From NCBI RefSeq assembly GCF_000499285.1, contig NZ_AWUN01000007.1, forward strand, positions 62,001-126,000: 64,000 bases of DNA. Reading direction: 5' to 3'. The notes beneath the pieces were generated by a model. That model did no database searches. It saw only the letters and a program-made list of their open reading frames with translations, and was not told the DNA's origin. Shown piece after piece: positions 45,033 to 54,216 of this stretch (positions within the stretch are counted from its first letter, which is position 1; each line of letters starts with the position of its first letter). The position numbers and the translations under genes are program-made. This DNA comes from Bifidobacterium sp. 7101 (GTDB lineage Bacteria; Actinomycetota; Actinomycetes; Actinomycetales; Bifidobacteriaceae).

Positions 45033-46567
45033 CCTCGAATTGCACGTTAAGCACTAATCATCGTGACAGTCCTTGTCGTTCCAATGACTATCGTCAACAC
45101 CGAACCGACCGCTAAGGTTCTGGGACAGGCACGTGAGCTTCGAAAAGCGCCACAACACGATTTGCCCGGTTGCAGCGCTGATTAGCTATAGCAGGGGAAA
45201 TTACTCTATGCTTCCTTCTCCTTGTCCAGCTCGGCGAGCATGGTCTTCTGCTCATCCGGCGTCAGCTTGCGGATGCCGATTCCGGTATACCCCCAGATGG
45301 TGGCGAAGATCACGCCAGTCCAGCAGAGGGTTGCCCAAGGCATGTAGGAAAGAGTGGGTACGCCCAATGTGGCCGCCATATAGGCACCAGCAGCGGTCCA
45401 AGGTAGGATCGGCTCGAATATGGTACCGGAATCCTCTATGCTTCGGCCCAGATTGCAGGGATGCAGACCTCGGCGAATGTATGCAGGCCTCAGCAGCTCG
45501 CCAGGCAGCAGGAGGGAGACCTGACCGTTGCAGGTAGTGGATATGGTCAGGATGCCGGTCAGCAGGGTGACGACAATCAATGAGCCGGTGCTCTTGCTGA
45601 TCTTGAGCAGGGATTCCACGATCTTGTTCAAAGCTCCGAAGGCCGAAAGCACCCCTGCGAAGGACAGGGTACAGAACGCAATCAGGAGGGTCATCATGCT
45701 CTCCATGCCTCCCCTGTTCAGCAGACTGGTGACACCCTTGGCTGCGGGACCCAAGTTGAAACCCTTGGGGAGCACAGGGATGTCGAATTTGTTGACGATG
45801 GCGTTGAATGCGTTGGCGAAGGAGAAATGCTGGATGACGACGGTATTGAACATGGCCACCACCGATGAAAGCGGCATGACCGGAATAGTCGGCTTCTTCC
45901 ACGCTGACCTGATCAGGATGATCAGGAGAGGTATAAAAGCAGCATGGGCACGTTCCAAGTGAAGGCCTGTGAAAGCGTGTTATTCGTCTCAGCGACCTTA
46001 TCAAAGCCGCTGCCAACTGTGGACTGGACACCACGGCCCGCCACGAACATTGCTATCGCTGCCACCAACAAGGAGAGGAAGGTGATCCACAACAGGTGCG
46101 TCATATGCGTAAACACATTCACATGGGTAATGACCGCGGCCAAGTTGGCGTCTCCGGACAAAGGAATAACTTGTCCTCGAAATAGGCGCCGTTGTTCAAA
46201 GCTAACATTCACCTATTTATAGTGAAGTGAATCAGTAAAGCGATAACTTTACTTATGCACTAAAAGACCTCGACTTTATCAAACGGAATCGTCCGCCTTT
46301 CAGCTGTTCTAAGACAGCTAAGCTCCGTGAACCTCACTTATGCGGAACCTTGTCGGAATACCACCACCCCTAATGAGAGCAGACTCCTATTTGGCTGAAC
46401 CACTTTTCTCAGAACTGACTCCAATCGGGCTTCCCATTTGCATAGTCAGTAGACGGAATCGCTGCCGGAATCACCCGTTGAAATGGACCAGCGCCGGATC
46501 AAATTACGTCGGTAACACTGCCAGCAGCAATTCGAAGCGACACCATAAATTGCACCTCGAATTGCAC
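45033..46567 (+). repeat. 13-bp direct repeats around the nhaC remnant
   Basis: CCTCGAATTGCAC occurs at 45033-45045 and 46555-46567, bracketing the broken nhaC. At the right copy the unit ATTGCACCTCGA is also tandemly doubled. Confidence 0.4.
45206..46215 (-). pseudogene. Broken nhaC-family Na+/H+ antiporter gene
   Basis: The C-terminal two-thirds of an NhaC-type antiporter. It begins abruptly near 46215 with NNGAYFEDK (normally preceded by about 150 residues), then shifts frame near 46170 to IPLSGDANLAAVITHVNVFTHMTHLLW, and shifts again in a T run near 45937 where WNVPMLL should join PLLIILI. The rest, to the stop at 45206, is intact. Truncation plus two single-base frameshifts makes a functional product very unlikely. 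nhaA at 33714 is intact. Confidence 0.8.
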
Positions 46568-46586
46568 CTCGTTCTTTATGAAACGT
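46216..46586. other. Gene-free region
   Basis: 371 bases of moderate AT content between the nhaC remnant and the ABC transporter pair. No coding frame or RNA gene is supported; only the short ATTGCACCTCGA tandem near 46550 stands out. Confidence 0.35.
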
Positions 46587-48350
46587 TCAGGCGGGGATAA
46601 GTCTGCCATCCTGCAGCGTCAGCAACCTGTCTACCCGGGCTAGGACCGAGGAACGATGGGAGACAATCAGACAGGTACGGTCGCCCTTCTGCTCGATCAG
46701 CCTGGTCAAGACCCGGCCCTCCAAGAGAGCGTCCATGTTGCTGGTTGGCTCATCCAGGAGCATGAAAGGCGCTGAGCTCAGGAAGGCACGAGCCAAGGCC
46801 ACCCGCTGCCGCTGCCCCTCGGACAGGTCCGAGCCATTATCAGCAAGCAGATGATCCAGGCCGTCGGGCAGCTGGTCAATCAAATCGTCCAGGCAGGCAT
46901 CATGGGCCGCCTGCTCGATATCCGCCCTGCTGGCTTCGGGCCGAGCCAAGGCGATGTTGTCAGCCAAGGTGAGACTGAATATGTAGGTGTCCTGGCTCAC
47001 CAGAGTCTGCTGAGCACGCAGATCGGCGGTGCGGATGGTCTCGATAGGCAGGCCAGAGACGGCCAGATCTCCGCCGCTACGCTCCTGGAACCGCATTAGC
47101 AGGTCGATCAGAGTGGACTTGCCGACCCCGTTGGCCCCCTGGATGCCAATCAGTTCGCCAGGCTTGATGGAAAGATCCAGGCCATCCAAAATCGAAGTCC
47201 GGCCGCCATGTTCACCCGAGTCATTCTTGCTTGGATCGTCCTTACCCGTGTAAGTCTTGCCGGCGTAGGAGAAAGAAACTGCCTTGGCCTCCTCTCCAGT
47301 GAACTCCGCCAGAGGATTCCCATGATCGGATTCCACCTCACACACAGGCGGCTCCTTGCCCAAAAGCGCGAAGACCCGCCGAGCAGCAGCCAGTGTAGGC
47401 TGCAGGCCAGCCCCTAGCCGAGCCACAGGTATCAAGGGAGCAAAGGAAGAGAGGAAACCGACCAGTCCGATCATTCCCCGAGCAGGATCCACCAACCCTG
47501 CCGAACCTAGATGGCAGGCCATCAACGTGAAGGCTCCAGCACAGATCAGAGTGACCACGTTGGTGACCATATCGTTGGCGATGGTCCGCCCAGAGGTGCG
47601 CCCGCGGGCATCCAGCATCTGGTCCGTAACGGCTCCCACCCGGCGACGAGTATTTCCCAGAGCCCCAAGCCCCGCCAGTTCGGTGCGGCCCTGCAGGGTC
47701 TCCAGAAGGAGGGAGTGCAGGCTGGCCTGGGCCGTCCGCTCCTGCATGGCCACCTTGAAAGTGGGCCTGGCGCTCAGGATGGGGATGAGTAGACCGACGA
47801 TCAGGTAGGATACCACGGCGACAAGTCCCATCCAGGGTGAGAGCCAGGTGAGCAGGGCCAAATTGGCCAAGGAGGTCACCAGGGCGATGGCGATGGGCGA
47901 AAGCGTATGGGCGTAGAAAATCTCCAGTAGCTCGATGTCGTTGGTGATCACCGTCACCATGTCCCCGCGCGCCTGGTCGCGCAGGCCGGCCGGGGCCAGG
48001 GACCGCATCTTGTCGAAGACCGTCGTGCGAATGTCACGGAGCATGCTGAAGGCCATATCGTGGTTGTAGTACTGCTCCCCATAAGCCATGACCCCACGGC
48101 TGAGAGCAGTCAGGACCGCCACCAGGGCCCAGACGACCCACTGGCCATTCAACGGGGACCAGTCTGTAACCAGGCCAATCAGGGCCGCTGCGGCTGCCAT
48201 CATGCTCCAGACCGCGAAGAGGTGGCCCAGGCTGCCGCAGAGGATGGCCTTGCCCTCCGTACCGGCCAGAGGCTTCATCAGCCGTGCCATGCGGCGCATC
48301 ATCGCCAGGTTGCCAGTCGTCTGCTGCACGTCGTCACTCCCCGTCCTCAT
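46587..48350 (-). CDS. ABC exporter half-transporter, CydC-like
   Basis: 587 residues from the ATG at 48350 (a GTG at 48329 with GGGGAG is an alternative). Six membrane helices in the first 310 residues, then the ATPase: Walker A GANGVGKST, Q-loop, signature LSEGQRQR, Walker B FMLLDEPTS, switch His in IVSHRSS. It overlaps the upstream gene by 17 bases. The pair resembles CydDC, which exports thiols for cytochrome bd assembly, but no cytochrome genes are in the window, so a general heterodimeric exporter cannot be excluded. Confidence 0.75.
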   Translation of the reverse strand: MRTGSDDVQQTTGNLAMMRRMARLMKPLAGTEGKAILCGSLGHLFAVWSMMAAAAALIGLVTDWSPLNGQWVVWALVAVLTALSRGVMAYGEQYYNHDMAFSMLRDIRTTVFDKMRSLAPAGLRDQARGDMVTVITNDIELLEIFYAHTLSPIAIALVTSLANLALLTWLSPWMGLVAVVSYLIVGLLIPILSARPTFKVAMQERTAQASLHSLLLETLQGRTELAGLGALGNTRRRVGAVTDQMLDARGRTSGRTIANDMVTNVVTLICAGAFTLMACHLGSAGLVDPARGMIGLVGFLSSFAPLIPVARLGAGLQPTLAAARRVFALLGKEPPVCEVESDHGNPLAEFTGEEAKAVSFSYAGKTYTGKDDPSKNDSGEHGGRTSILDGLDLSIKPGELIGIQGANGVGKSTLIDLLMRFQERSGGDLAVSGLPIETIRTADLRAQQTLVSQDTYIFSLTLADNIALARPEASRADIEQAAHDACLDDLIDQLPDGLDHLLADNGSDLSEGQRQRVALARAFLSSAPFMLLDEPTSNMDALLEGRVLTRLIEQKGDRTCLIVSHRSSVLARVDRLLTLQDGRLIPA

Positions 48351-50397
48351 ACTGGGCCTGCTCCTTCCACTGGGCGGCAAATCCGCCCCCGGCATCCATC
48401 AGTTCATGGAAGCCACCGCACTCCGCCAAACGGCCTCCCTGCAGGAAGAGAATGGCATCGGCATTACGAACCCCGGCCAGGCGGTGGGTGATGGTCAGGA
48501 CAAGGGACTCCTTGCCCAGCGCGTCCATCAAGGCGGCCAGAGTGGCGTCATGTTCACGGTCCACGGCACTGGTAGCCTCGTCGAAGATGTAGACGGGGGA
48601 ACGTCGCAGGAGTCCGCGGGCAATGGACAGGCGCTGGCGCTGCCCTCCGGAGAGATTGCCTCCCTCAGGATCAATGGGAGCATTCAGCCCGCCCTTGCTC
48701 TGGACAAGACCGGTCAGGCCGACCTGGTCCAGCGCATCCTGCAGCTCCCAATCCGAGTAGCCCAGTCCGGCCGGGTCCAGATTGGACCTGATGGTTCCGG
48801 TGAAGAGGTGATCGGTTCCCCGAACCACAGTCTGCAGGCCGACCAGATCCTCGCGCGACAGGTCGCTGATTTGGCGCCCGCCAATGGTCAGCTCTCCGGC
48901 ATACCCCTGAAGGCGCCCGGACAGCAGGCCCGCCAGGGTGCTCTTGCCGGAGCCCGAAGCGCCGACCAGACCCACATGTCCCTTGGCCGGGAGATTGAAG
49001 TTCAAATCGGTCAGAGCCTGGAAGCCGTCAGGATAGGTGTAGGTCAGAGCGCGAGCGCGGATGCCCAACGAATCGTCGTCAGACATATCCGCCTGATCTG
49101 CATGATCCGAGCCCGATTGCACCGAACCAGCATTCTGTCTCATCACATCGGTAGAACGCGTTGCAGGCATTCCGACAGCACTCAGAGCAGGCTTCGAGGC
49201 GGATCCCGGCACAGAAATCCGAACAGCATCCAATGCAGATTTCGAAGCAGGTTCAGAGGCGGATTCCGATTCAGACTCCCGAGCTGCTTCCTCAGATGCT
49301 TCAAGACTCGCTTCCGGAACCACTTCCTCGGAGGCTTCCGGAATCGTTGCCGGAACCTCTTCCGGCGCCACTTTCTTGCGTGACTCAGGAGCCGTCCCCA
49401 GAGCCGCTGACTCCCCGTCGCTCCCCTGCCGAGCTTGGAGAATATCGTCGATGGCCTTGCCCTGCTTGATGGCGACCATGCCAGAATGCATCATGTAGAC
49501 CAGCTGCCGCTCAGGGGCGAAGAGCCGGACCCCAGCCAGGGCAACAACCAGGCAGGACAGCACTCGAGCGGGCCCGCCCTGCCCGATCAGGACCGTCGCT
49601 GCAACCGCCAGAATAAGGCTGGTGTAGATGACCACGTCGGCCTTGATCAGCGAGCGCAGCTGCCCGCCCAGGACCCCCATGGTTATCCGGCGAAACCCCT
49701 CGGACTCCTCGGCCAGGTCATCAGCCTGCCGCTGGTCTGCCCCGAAGATCTTCAAAGTGTTGAGCCCCCTCAGGGCATGCTCGAAGTGGACGCCGACCTT
49801 GTCATACTTGCGCAACTGGCCCAGCTGCACCTTGATGTTCTCGCCCATGGTGGGCTTGGAGGCCAGGGGCAGGGCCACCATGCCGATCACGACGATCACC
49901 GCAGCCAGCGGACTGACAGGCAGGAGGACAGCCAGCGCCACGACCAGCATCAGGGCGGTCTGGACCAGGGCCGGAATGTAGGCCGTGAAGTAGGAGACGA
50001 CCGACTTGACCCCCTCGGTCGAAAGCCTGGCCAGGGTCTGCGCCGGAACGCCCAGGTCGTCCTCCTGCCTATTGGGGTCAAACACGGACAGGTAGAGGGC
50101 CTGGGAGAGCGCCTTGCCCATCCCATCAGCCAGCCGGGCGCTGACGGACCTGGCGACCGCCTGGGCCAGGAGCCGAACCAGGATCAGCCCGCCTATCAGC
50201 GCCGCCAAGGGTCCGGGCCGACCAGGCACCCAGGCAAGGGCATGAGGGACAGGCAGGCCAAGGGAACGGCCCACGGCCGCGATGGCCACCGGCAGGAGGA
50301 GGACCTCCGCCAACGCGCCGATCGTCTGCAGGAGGGCCAGCAGGAGGCTGGCGCCCATCCTGGCTCCCGGTAGATGAAGTAGTCGCTTGCTGATCAT
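48334..50397 (-). CDS. ABC exporter half-transporter, CydD-like, with low-complexity insert
   Basis: 687 residues. Membrane domain about 1-315; ATPase about 465-687 with Walker A GASGSGKST, signature LSGGQRQR, Walker B IFDEATS and switch His in ITHRLAG. Between them lies an unusual insert of about 130 residues (about 325-455) made of Ser/Glu/Ala/Pro repeats such as PEASEEV and SESESAS, absent from typical CydD. The partner follows with an overlap. GGAG eight bases before the ATG. Confidence 0.78.
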   Translation of the reverse strand: MISKRLLHLPGARMGASLLLALLQTIGALAEVLLLPVAIAAVGRSLGLPVPHALAWVPGRPGPLAALIGGLILVRLLAQAVARSVSARLADGMGKALSQALYLSVFDPNRQEDDLGVPAQTLARLSTEGVKSVVSYFTAYIPALVQTALMLVVALAVLLPVSPLAAVIVVIGMVALPLASKPTMGENIKVQLGQLRKYDKVGVHFEHALRGLNTLKIFGADQRQADDLAEESEGFRRITMGVLGGQLRSLIKADVVIYTSLILAVAATVLIGQGGPARVLSCLVVALAGVRLFAPERQLVYMMHSGMVAIKQGKAIDDILQARQGSDGESAALGTAPESRKKVAPEEVPATIPEASEEVVPEASLEASEEAARESESESASEPASKSALDAVRISVPGSASKPALSAVGMPATRSTDVMRQNAGSVQSGSDHADQADMSDDDSLGIRARALTYTYPDGFQALTDLNFNLPAKGHVGLVGASGSGKSTLAGLLSGRLQGYAGELTIGGRQISDLSREDLVGLQTVVRGTDHLFTGTIRSNLDPAGLGYSDWELQDALDQVGLTGLVQSKGGLNAPIDPEGGNLSGGQRQRLSIARGLLRRSPVYIFDEATSAVDREHDATLAALMDALGKESLVLTITHRLAGVRNADAILFLQGGRLAECGGFHELMDAGGGFAAQWKEQAQYEDGE

Positions 50398-50563
50398 GCC
50401 TGTTCTCCGTGCCGCCTTTCTGATACGCCCCTCTCAGTGGACACTAACAAAATCCTCGCGCGCCAGGCAATACCCTGATTGTGAAGCACTGGCAAGAGAC
50501 ATAAAAAAATATCATTTACTTTCCCTCCCGGCCCTCCTAAACTTGACGGCACAACCTGAAATC

Positions 50564-50594
50564 GGCGGATATGGCCTAGGGCCGAGCGACCGCC
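50564..50594 (+). promoter_or_regulatory. Hairpin in the leader of the ECF transporter genes
   Basis: GGCGG (50564-50568) can pair with CCGCC (50590-50594) around an inner GGCC-TAG-GGCC stem, ending 23 bases before the start. I do not recognise a riboswitch class. Confidence 0.3.
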
Positions 50595-50616
50595 ACCCAG
50601 ATGGGAGCGATCCTTT

Positions 50617-51225
50617 ATGAAAGCACTGAAGACAAAAGACCTGGTCAACGTCGGCATTTTCACGGCCCTCTACTTCGTCAGCATGGCGGTGGGCAACTTC
50701 ATCACCGTCTTCCTGGCTGGCCTGGTCATGCCCGGTCTGTCCTCCCTCTTCATCCCCGCTGTGGTGGGGCTGGTCTCCGGCCCGGTCTACATGTTGATGA
50801 TCCGCCGGGTGCCCAGGTTCGGGGCCATCACCATCGTCGGCGTCATCATGGGCCTCTTCCTGCTGGTTTTCGGCCACTTCGCCCTCTCCTTCATCCCCTA
50901 CGCCTTCTGCGGCCTGCTGGCTGACCTGGTTCAGTCCTCGCTCGGGGAGAGCTGTCCCAACCTGGCCCGCTACCTGAGCTATGTCATCCTCACCTTCGGC
51001 TGCACCGGCCCAGTTCTGCCCCTCTGGTTCATGAAGGACGCCTATGTGGCCAGCCTGGTCCGCCGCGGCAAGAGCCAGGAGTACATCGACGGGGTCTTCG
51101 CGCCCATCACCGGAGCCACCTTCCTAGTCTGCATTCTGGCCACCCTGGTCGGCGCCCTGCTTGGGGCATGGATAGGCGCCCGGATCGTCGACCGGCATTT
51201 CAACCGGATACCCGCCAAGCAATGA
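50617..51225 (+). CDS. ECF transporter substrate-binding S component (Trep_Strep/MptD-like)
   Basis: 202 residues, five to six membrane helices, starting MKALKTKDLVNVGIFTALYF, the pattern of the Trep_Strep family of energy-coupling-factor S components. The substrate of this family is not established. GGGAG nine bases before the ATG; the stop overlaps the next start (ATGA). With the following T and double A genes it forms a complete dedicated ECF importer. Confidence 0.85.
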   Translation: MKALKTKDLVNVGIFTALYFVSMAVGNFITVFLAGLVMPGLSSLFIPAVVGLVSGPVYMLMIRRVPRFGAITIVGVIMGLFLLVFGHFALSFIPYAFCGLLADLVQSSLGESCPNLARYLSYVILTFGCTGPVLPLWFMKDAYVASLVRRGKSQEYIDGVFAPITGATFLVCILATLVGALLGAWIGARIVDRHFNRIPAKQ

Positions 51226-51920
51226 GGCCCATCTCCATCTACACCAGATTCCTGCTGGTCATCTTCGCCAACGCCCTGATCTTCGTCACCCTCCCCACTC
51301 CGCTGGTCCTGGCCATCAACATCTACTTCTGCAGCTTCCAGGTCATCGTGGGCAGGGTCAGGAAGGGCCAGGCCTGGCTTCTGGTCTGTCTGGTCTTCGC
51401 CCTGGGCGCCTCCCTGGCCATGGTCTTTCCCGAGAACCTGCCGGGGCATTACCTGCTCTTCCTCTTCGTCGGCGTGGGCAGGGTCCTCCCCCTGGTGCTG
51501 GTTGCGGCCTTCATGATGGGCACCACCAAGGTCTCGGAGCTGGTCTACCTGCTGCGCAAGATCCACGCTCCCCAGTGGCTGGTCATCCCCGTCAGCGTCC
51601 TCTTCCGCTTCTTCCCGACCGTCAGGCACGACTATGCCCAGATCAGACGGGCCATGAAATTCAGGGGGATCGCGGTCACCACCGGGGACATGGTACGGCA
51701 TCCGATGCGAACCATGGAGTACATCTACGTTCCCCTGCTCAACAACGCCACCAATGTGGCCTCCGACCTGACCTCGGCCGCCCTGACCAGGGGGATCGGC
51801 GACCCCGGACCCAAGACCTCCATCCAACGGATTGCCTTCACCGGACTGGATGCGCTCATGTGCGCCTTGGGCCTGGTCCTTATGGGATGTGGAGCCTATG
51901 TTGCAATGTTCCAGGCTTAG
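51222..51920 (+). CDS. ECF transporter T component (EcfT/CbiQ family)
   Basis: 232 residues. Membrane helices in the N-terminal half, then the cytoplasmic coupling helices with FRFFPTVRHDYAQIRRAMKFRG and SAALTRGIG, the two Arg-Gly motifs that contact the ATPases. It overlaps the S gene by four bases and the ATPase gene by 23 bases, so translation is tightly coupled. Confidence 0.88.
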   Translation: MRPISIYTRFLLVIFANALIFVTLPTPLVLAINIYFCSFQVIVGRVRKGQAWLLVCLVFALGASLAMVFPENLPGHYLLFLFVGVGRVLPLVLVAAFMMGTTKVSELVYLLRKIHAPQWLVIPVSVLFRFFPTVRHDYAQIRRAMKFRGIAVTTGDMVRHPMRTMEYIYVPLLNNATNVASDLTSAALTRGIGDPGPKTSIQRIAFTGLDALMCALGLVLMGCGAYVAMFQA

Positions 51921-53349
51921 CTTCACCTACGAGGGCGCCAGCCAGCCTTCCCTCCAGGAGGTCTCCTGCCGGATGGGCCAGGGACGGCTTACCGTGGTCA
52001 CCGGGCCGAGCGGTTGCGGCAAGACCACCCTGTCCAGGGTCATCAACGGCCTGATTCCCGAACTCTACGAGGGCAAGCTGGAGGGGGAGTGCCTGATCGG
52101 GGGCGAACCCACCACGGCCCGGCCCATCTACCGGCTTTCGGAGCAGGTGGGGTCGGTCTTCCAGAATCCCAAGACCCAGTTCTTCACCACCGACGTCCGC
52201 AGCGAGCTGGCCTTCCCCCTGGAGAACACCGGGGTCCAGCCGGAGGCCATCCGGGAGCGTATAGACCAGGTGGCCGACCTCTTCGGCATAGCTCCGCTCA
52301 TGGACCGGGACATCTTCTCCCTGTCCGGGGGCGAGAAGCAGATGATCGCCATCGCCTCCTCCTGCATGATGGACCCGGAGATCCTGGTCCTGGACGAGCC
52401 CTCCGGCAATCTGGACGTGGAAGCGGTGGCCAGCCTGGCGCAGATTCTGGGCCGCTTGAAGGACCGGGGCCTGACCATGGTCCTGATCGAGCACCGCCTC
52501 TACTACCTGGACGGCCTGGCCGACGACTTCCTGGTCATGGAGGACGGCAGGCTGGCGGAGCACCTGACCCCGGCCGCCATGAGGGGGCTGGATGCCCCGA
52601 GTCGCCAGGCCATGGGGCTGCGGGCCCTGAATCTGGACGCGACCGAGAATGCGAGCGCCCCAGCCAGGGTCACTACCGAGAAGACCCCCGACCTCTTGCG
52701 GGTCAGGAACCTAACCTATGCCTACCACCACGACCAGGATCCTGCCCTGGATGTGGACGACCTGACCCTGTCCAGCGACGACATCACCGGCATCATCGGC
52801 CGCAACGGTGCCGGCAAGAGCACCTTCGCCTCGGTCCTGACCGGACTGCTCAAACCTGGCGACAGGTCGGAAATCAGCCTGAATGGGACCAAGCAGACCG
52901 CCAGGGAGCGTGTCGAGGACTCCTACATGGTCTTTCAGGATGTCAACTACCAGCTCTTCAGCGAGACCGTGGAGGGCGAGATGCTCCTTGGAGCCAAGCG
53001 GACCGACCTCTTTGAGGAGGTGGCGCGAAAGCTGGACCTGGAGCGGCTCCTGGGCCGACACCCCAACACCCTCTCCGGCGGGGAAAAGCAACGGGTGGCC
53101 ATCGCGGCCGCCATACTGTCGGGCAAGCGCCTGGTGGTTCTGGACGAGCCCACCAGCGGCCTGGACCTGCTCCACATGAACCAGGTGACCGGGATGATCC
53201 GCTACATGCGCTCCCTGGGGGTCATGGTGATCGTCATCTCGCACGACCAGGAGTTCCTGGCCCAGACCTGCCAGCGGTTCATCACCTTCCGCCAGGGCAG
53301 ACCGGTCAGGGACAGCCGCAAACTGGGCAACCTCCTGCAAGCCCTCTGA
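51898..53349 (+). CDS. Fused double ECF ATPase (EcfA1-EcfA2 type)
   Basis: 483 residues holding two ATP-binding cassettes. First: GPSGCGKTT, signature LSGGEKQM, LVLDEPSGNLD, His in IEHRLYY. Second: GRNGAGKST, signature LSGGEKQR, VVLDEPTSGLD, His in ISHDQEF. Together they energise the S/T pair upstream. GGAG precedes the ATG at 51898; a further upstream Met lies inside the T gene. Confidence 0.9.
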   Translation: MLQCSRLSFTYEGASQPSLQEVSCRMGQGRLTVVTGPSGCGKTTLSRVINGLIPELYEGKLEGECLIGGEPTTARPIYRLSEQVGSVFQNPKTQFFTTDVRSELAFPLENTGVQPEAIRERIDQVADLFGIAPLMDRDIFSLSGGEKQMIAIASSCMMDPEILVLDEPSGNLDVEAVASLAQILGRLKDRGLTMVLIEHRLYYLDGLADDFLVMEDGRLAEHLTPAAMRGLDAPSRQAMGLRALNLDATENASAPARVTTEKTPDLLRVRNLTYAYHHDQDPALDVDDLTLSSDDITGIIGRNGAGKSTFASVLTGLLKPGDRSEISLNGTKQTARERVEDSYMVFQDVNYQLFSETVEGEMLLGAKRTDLFEEVARKLDLERLLGRHPNTLSGGEKQRVAIAAAILSGKRLVVLDEPTSGLDLLHMNQVTGMIRYMRSLGVMVIVISHDQEFLAQTCQRFITFRQGRPVRDSRKLGNLLQAL

Positions 53350-53509
53350 ATCTCCGAGCCCTGGCAGGGTCGGTGAACATGACGCCTCCCGGCAGGCGGT
53401 TCCCCTGTGCTCCGGACCCCGCGAACGTATACAGTAGTGGGGAAAAGAGCATCAGGGGGCGTCCCTCGCGTCGGACGGCCCCGCCGCACAGCCAGGGTTA
53501 CGAGAGGGC

Positions 53510-54214
53510 ATGATGGGCTATATCGACGTCATCGGAGAGACGAAACGGTATGTGACCGGCGAGACGACCATCGTGGCCAACAATGAGGTCACCTTCTCCA
53601 TCGAGAAGGGCGAGCTGGTGGTCATCCTCGGCGCATCGGGGGCTGGCAAATCGACCGTGCTGAACATTTTGGGCGGCATGGACACCTGCAACGAGGGCCA
53701 GGTGATCGTGGACGGAAAGGACATCGCCGGCTACGACGCCCGACAGCTGACCACCTACCGCCGCTACGACGTGGGCTTCGTCTTCCAGTTCTACAATCTG
53801 GTGGCCAACCTGACCGCCAGGGAGAACGTGGAGCTGGCCTCGGAGATCGTGGACGACGCTGCTGACCCGGTCCAGACCCTGGTCGACGTGGGCCTGGGCG
53901 ACCGGATCGACAACTTCCCCGCCCAGCTTTCCGGCGGCGAGCAGCAGCGGGTGGCCATCGCCCGGGCTGTGGCCAAGAACCCCAAGATCCTGCTCTGCGA
54001 CGAACCCACCGGAGCCTTGGACTACCGGACCGGCAAACAGGTGCTGCGCATCCTGCAGGACCAGTGCCGCAAGAAGGGCGCCACCGTGGTCATCGTCACC
54101 CACAACGCGGCCATCGCCCCCATCGCCGACAGGGTCATCCGCATGCACGACGCCCGGGTCCAGGCCGTGCAGACCAATGACAACCCCGAAGACATCGAAA
54201 ACGTGGAGTGGTGA
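53510..54214 (+). CDS. MacB/LolD-type ABC ATPase
   Basis: 234 residues. Walker [10 protein letters not shown] at about 41-49, Q-loop in FVFQFYNL, signature LSGGEQQRV, Walker [12 protein letters not shown], His in VTHNAAI. It serves the FtsX-type permease starting two bases after its stop. A second ATG at 53513 is better spaced from GAGAGGG. A TATACA at 53428-53433 may be its -10. The usual roles are export or resistance to peptides and lipid handling. Confidence 0.9.
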   Translation: MMGYIDVIGETKRYVTGETTIVANNEVTFSIEKGELVVILGASGAGKSTVLNILGGMDTCNEGQVIVDGKDIAGYDARQLTTYRRYDVGFVFQFYNLVANLTARENVELASEIVDDAADPVQTLVDVGLGDRIDNFPAQLSGGEQQRVAIARAVAKNPKILLCDEPTGALDYRTGKQVLRILQDQCRKKGATVVIVTHNAAIAPIADRVIRMHDARVQAVQTNDNPEDIENVEW

Positions 54215-54216
54215 GG

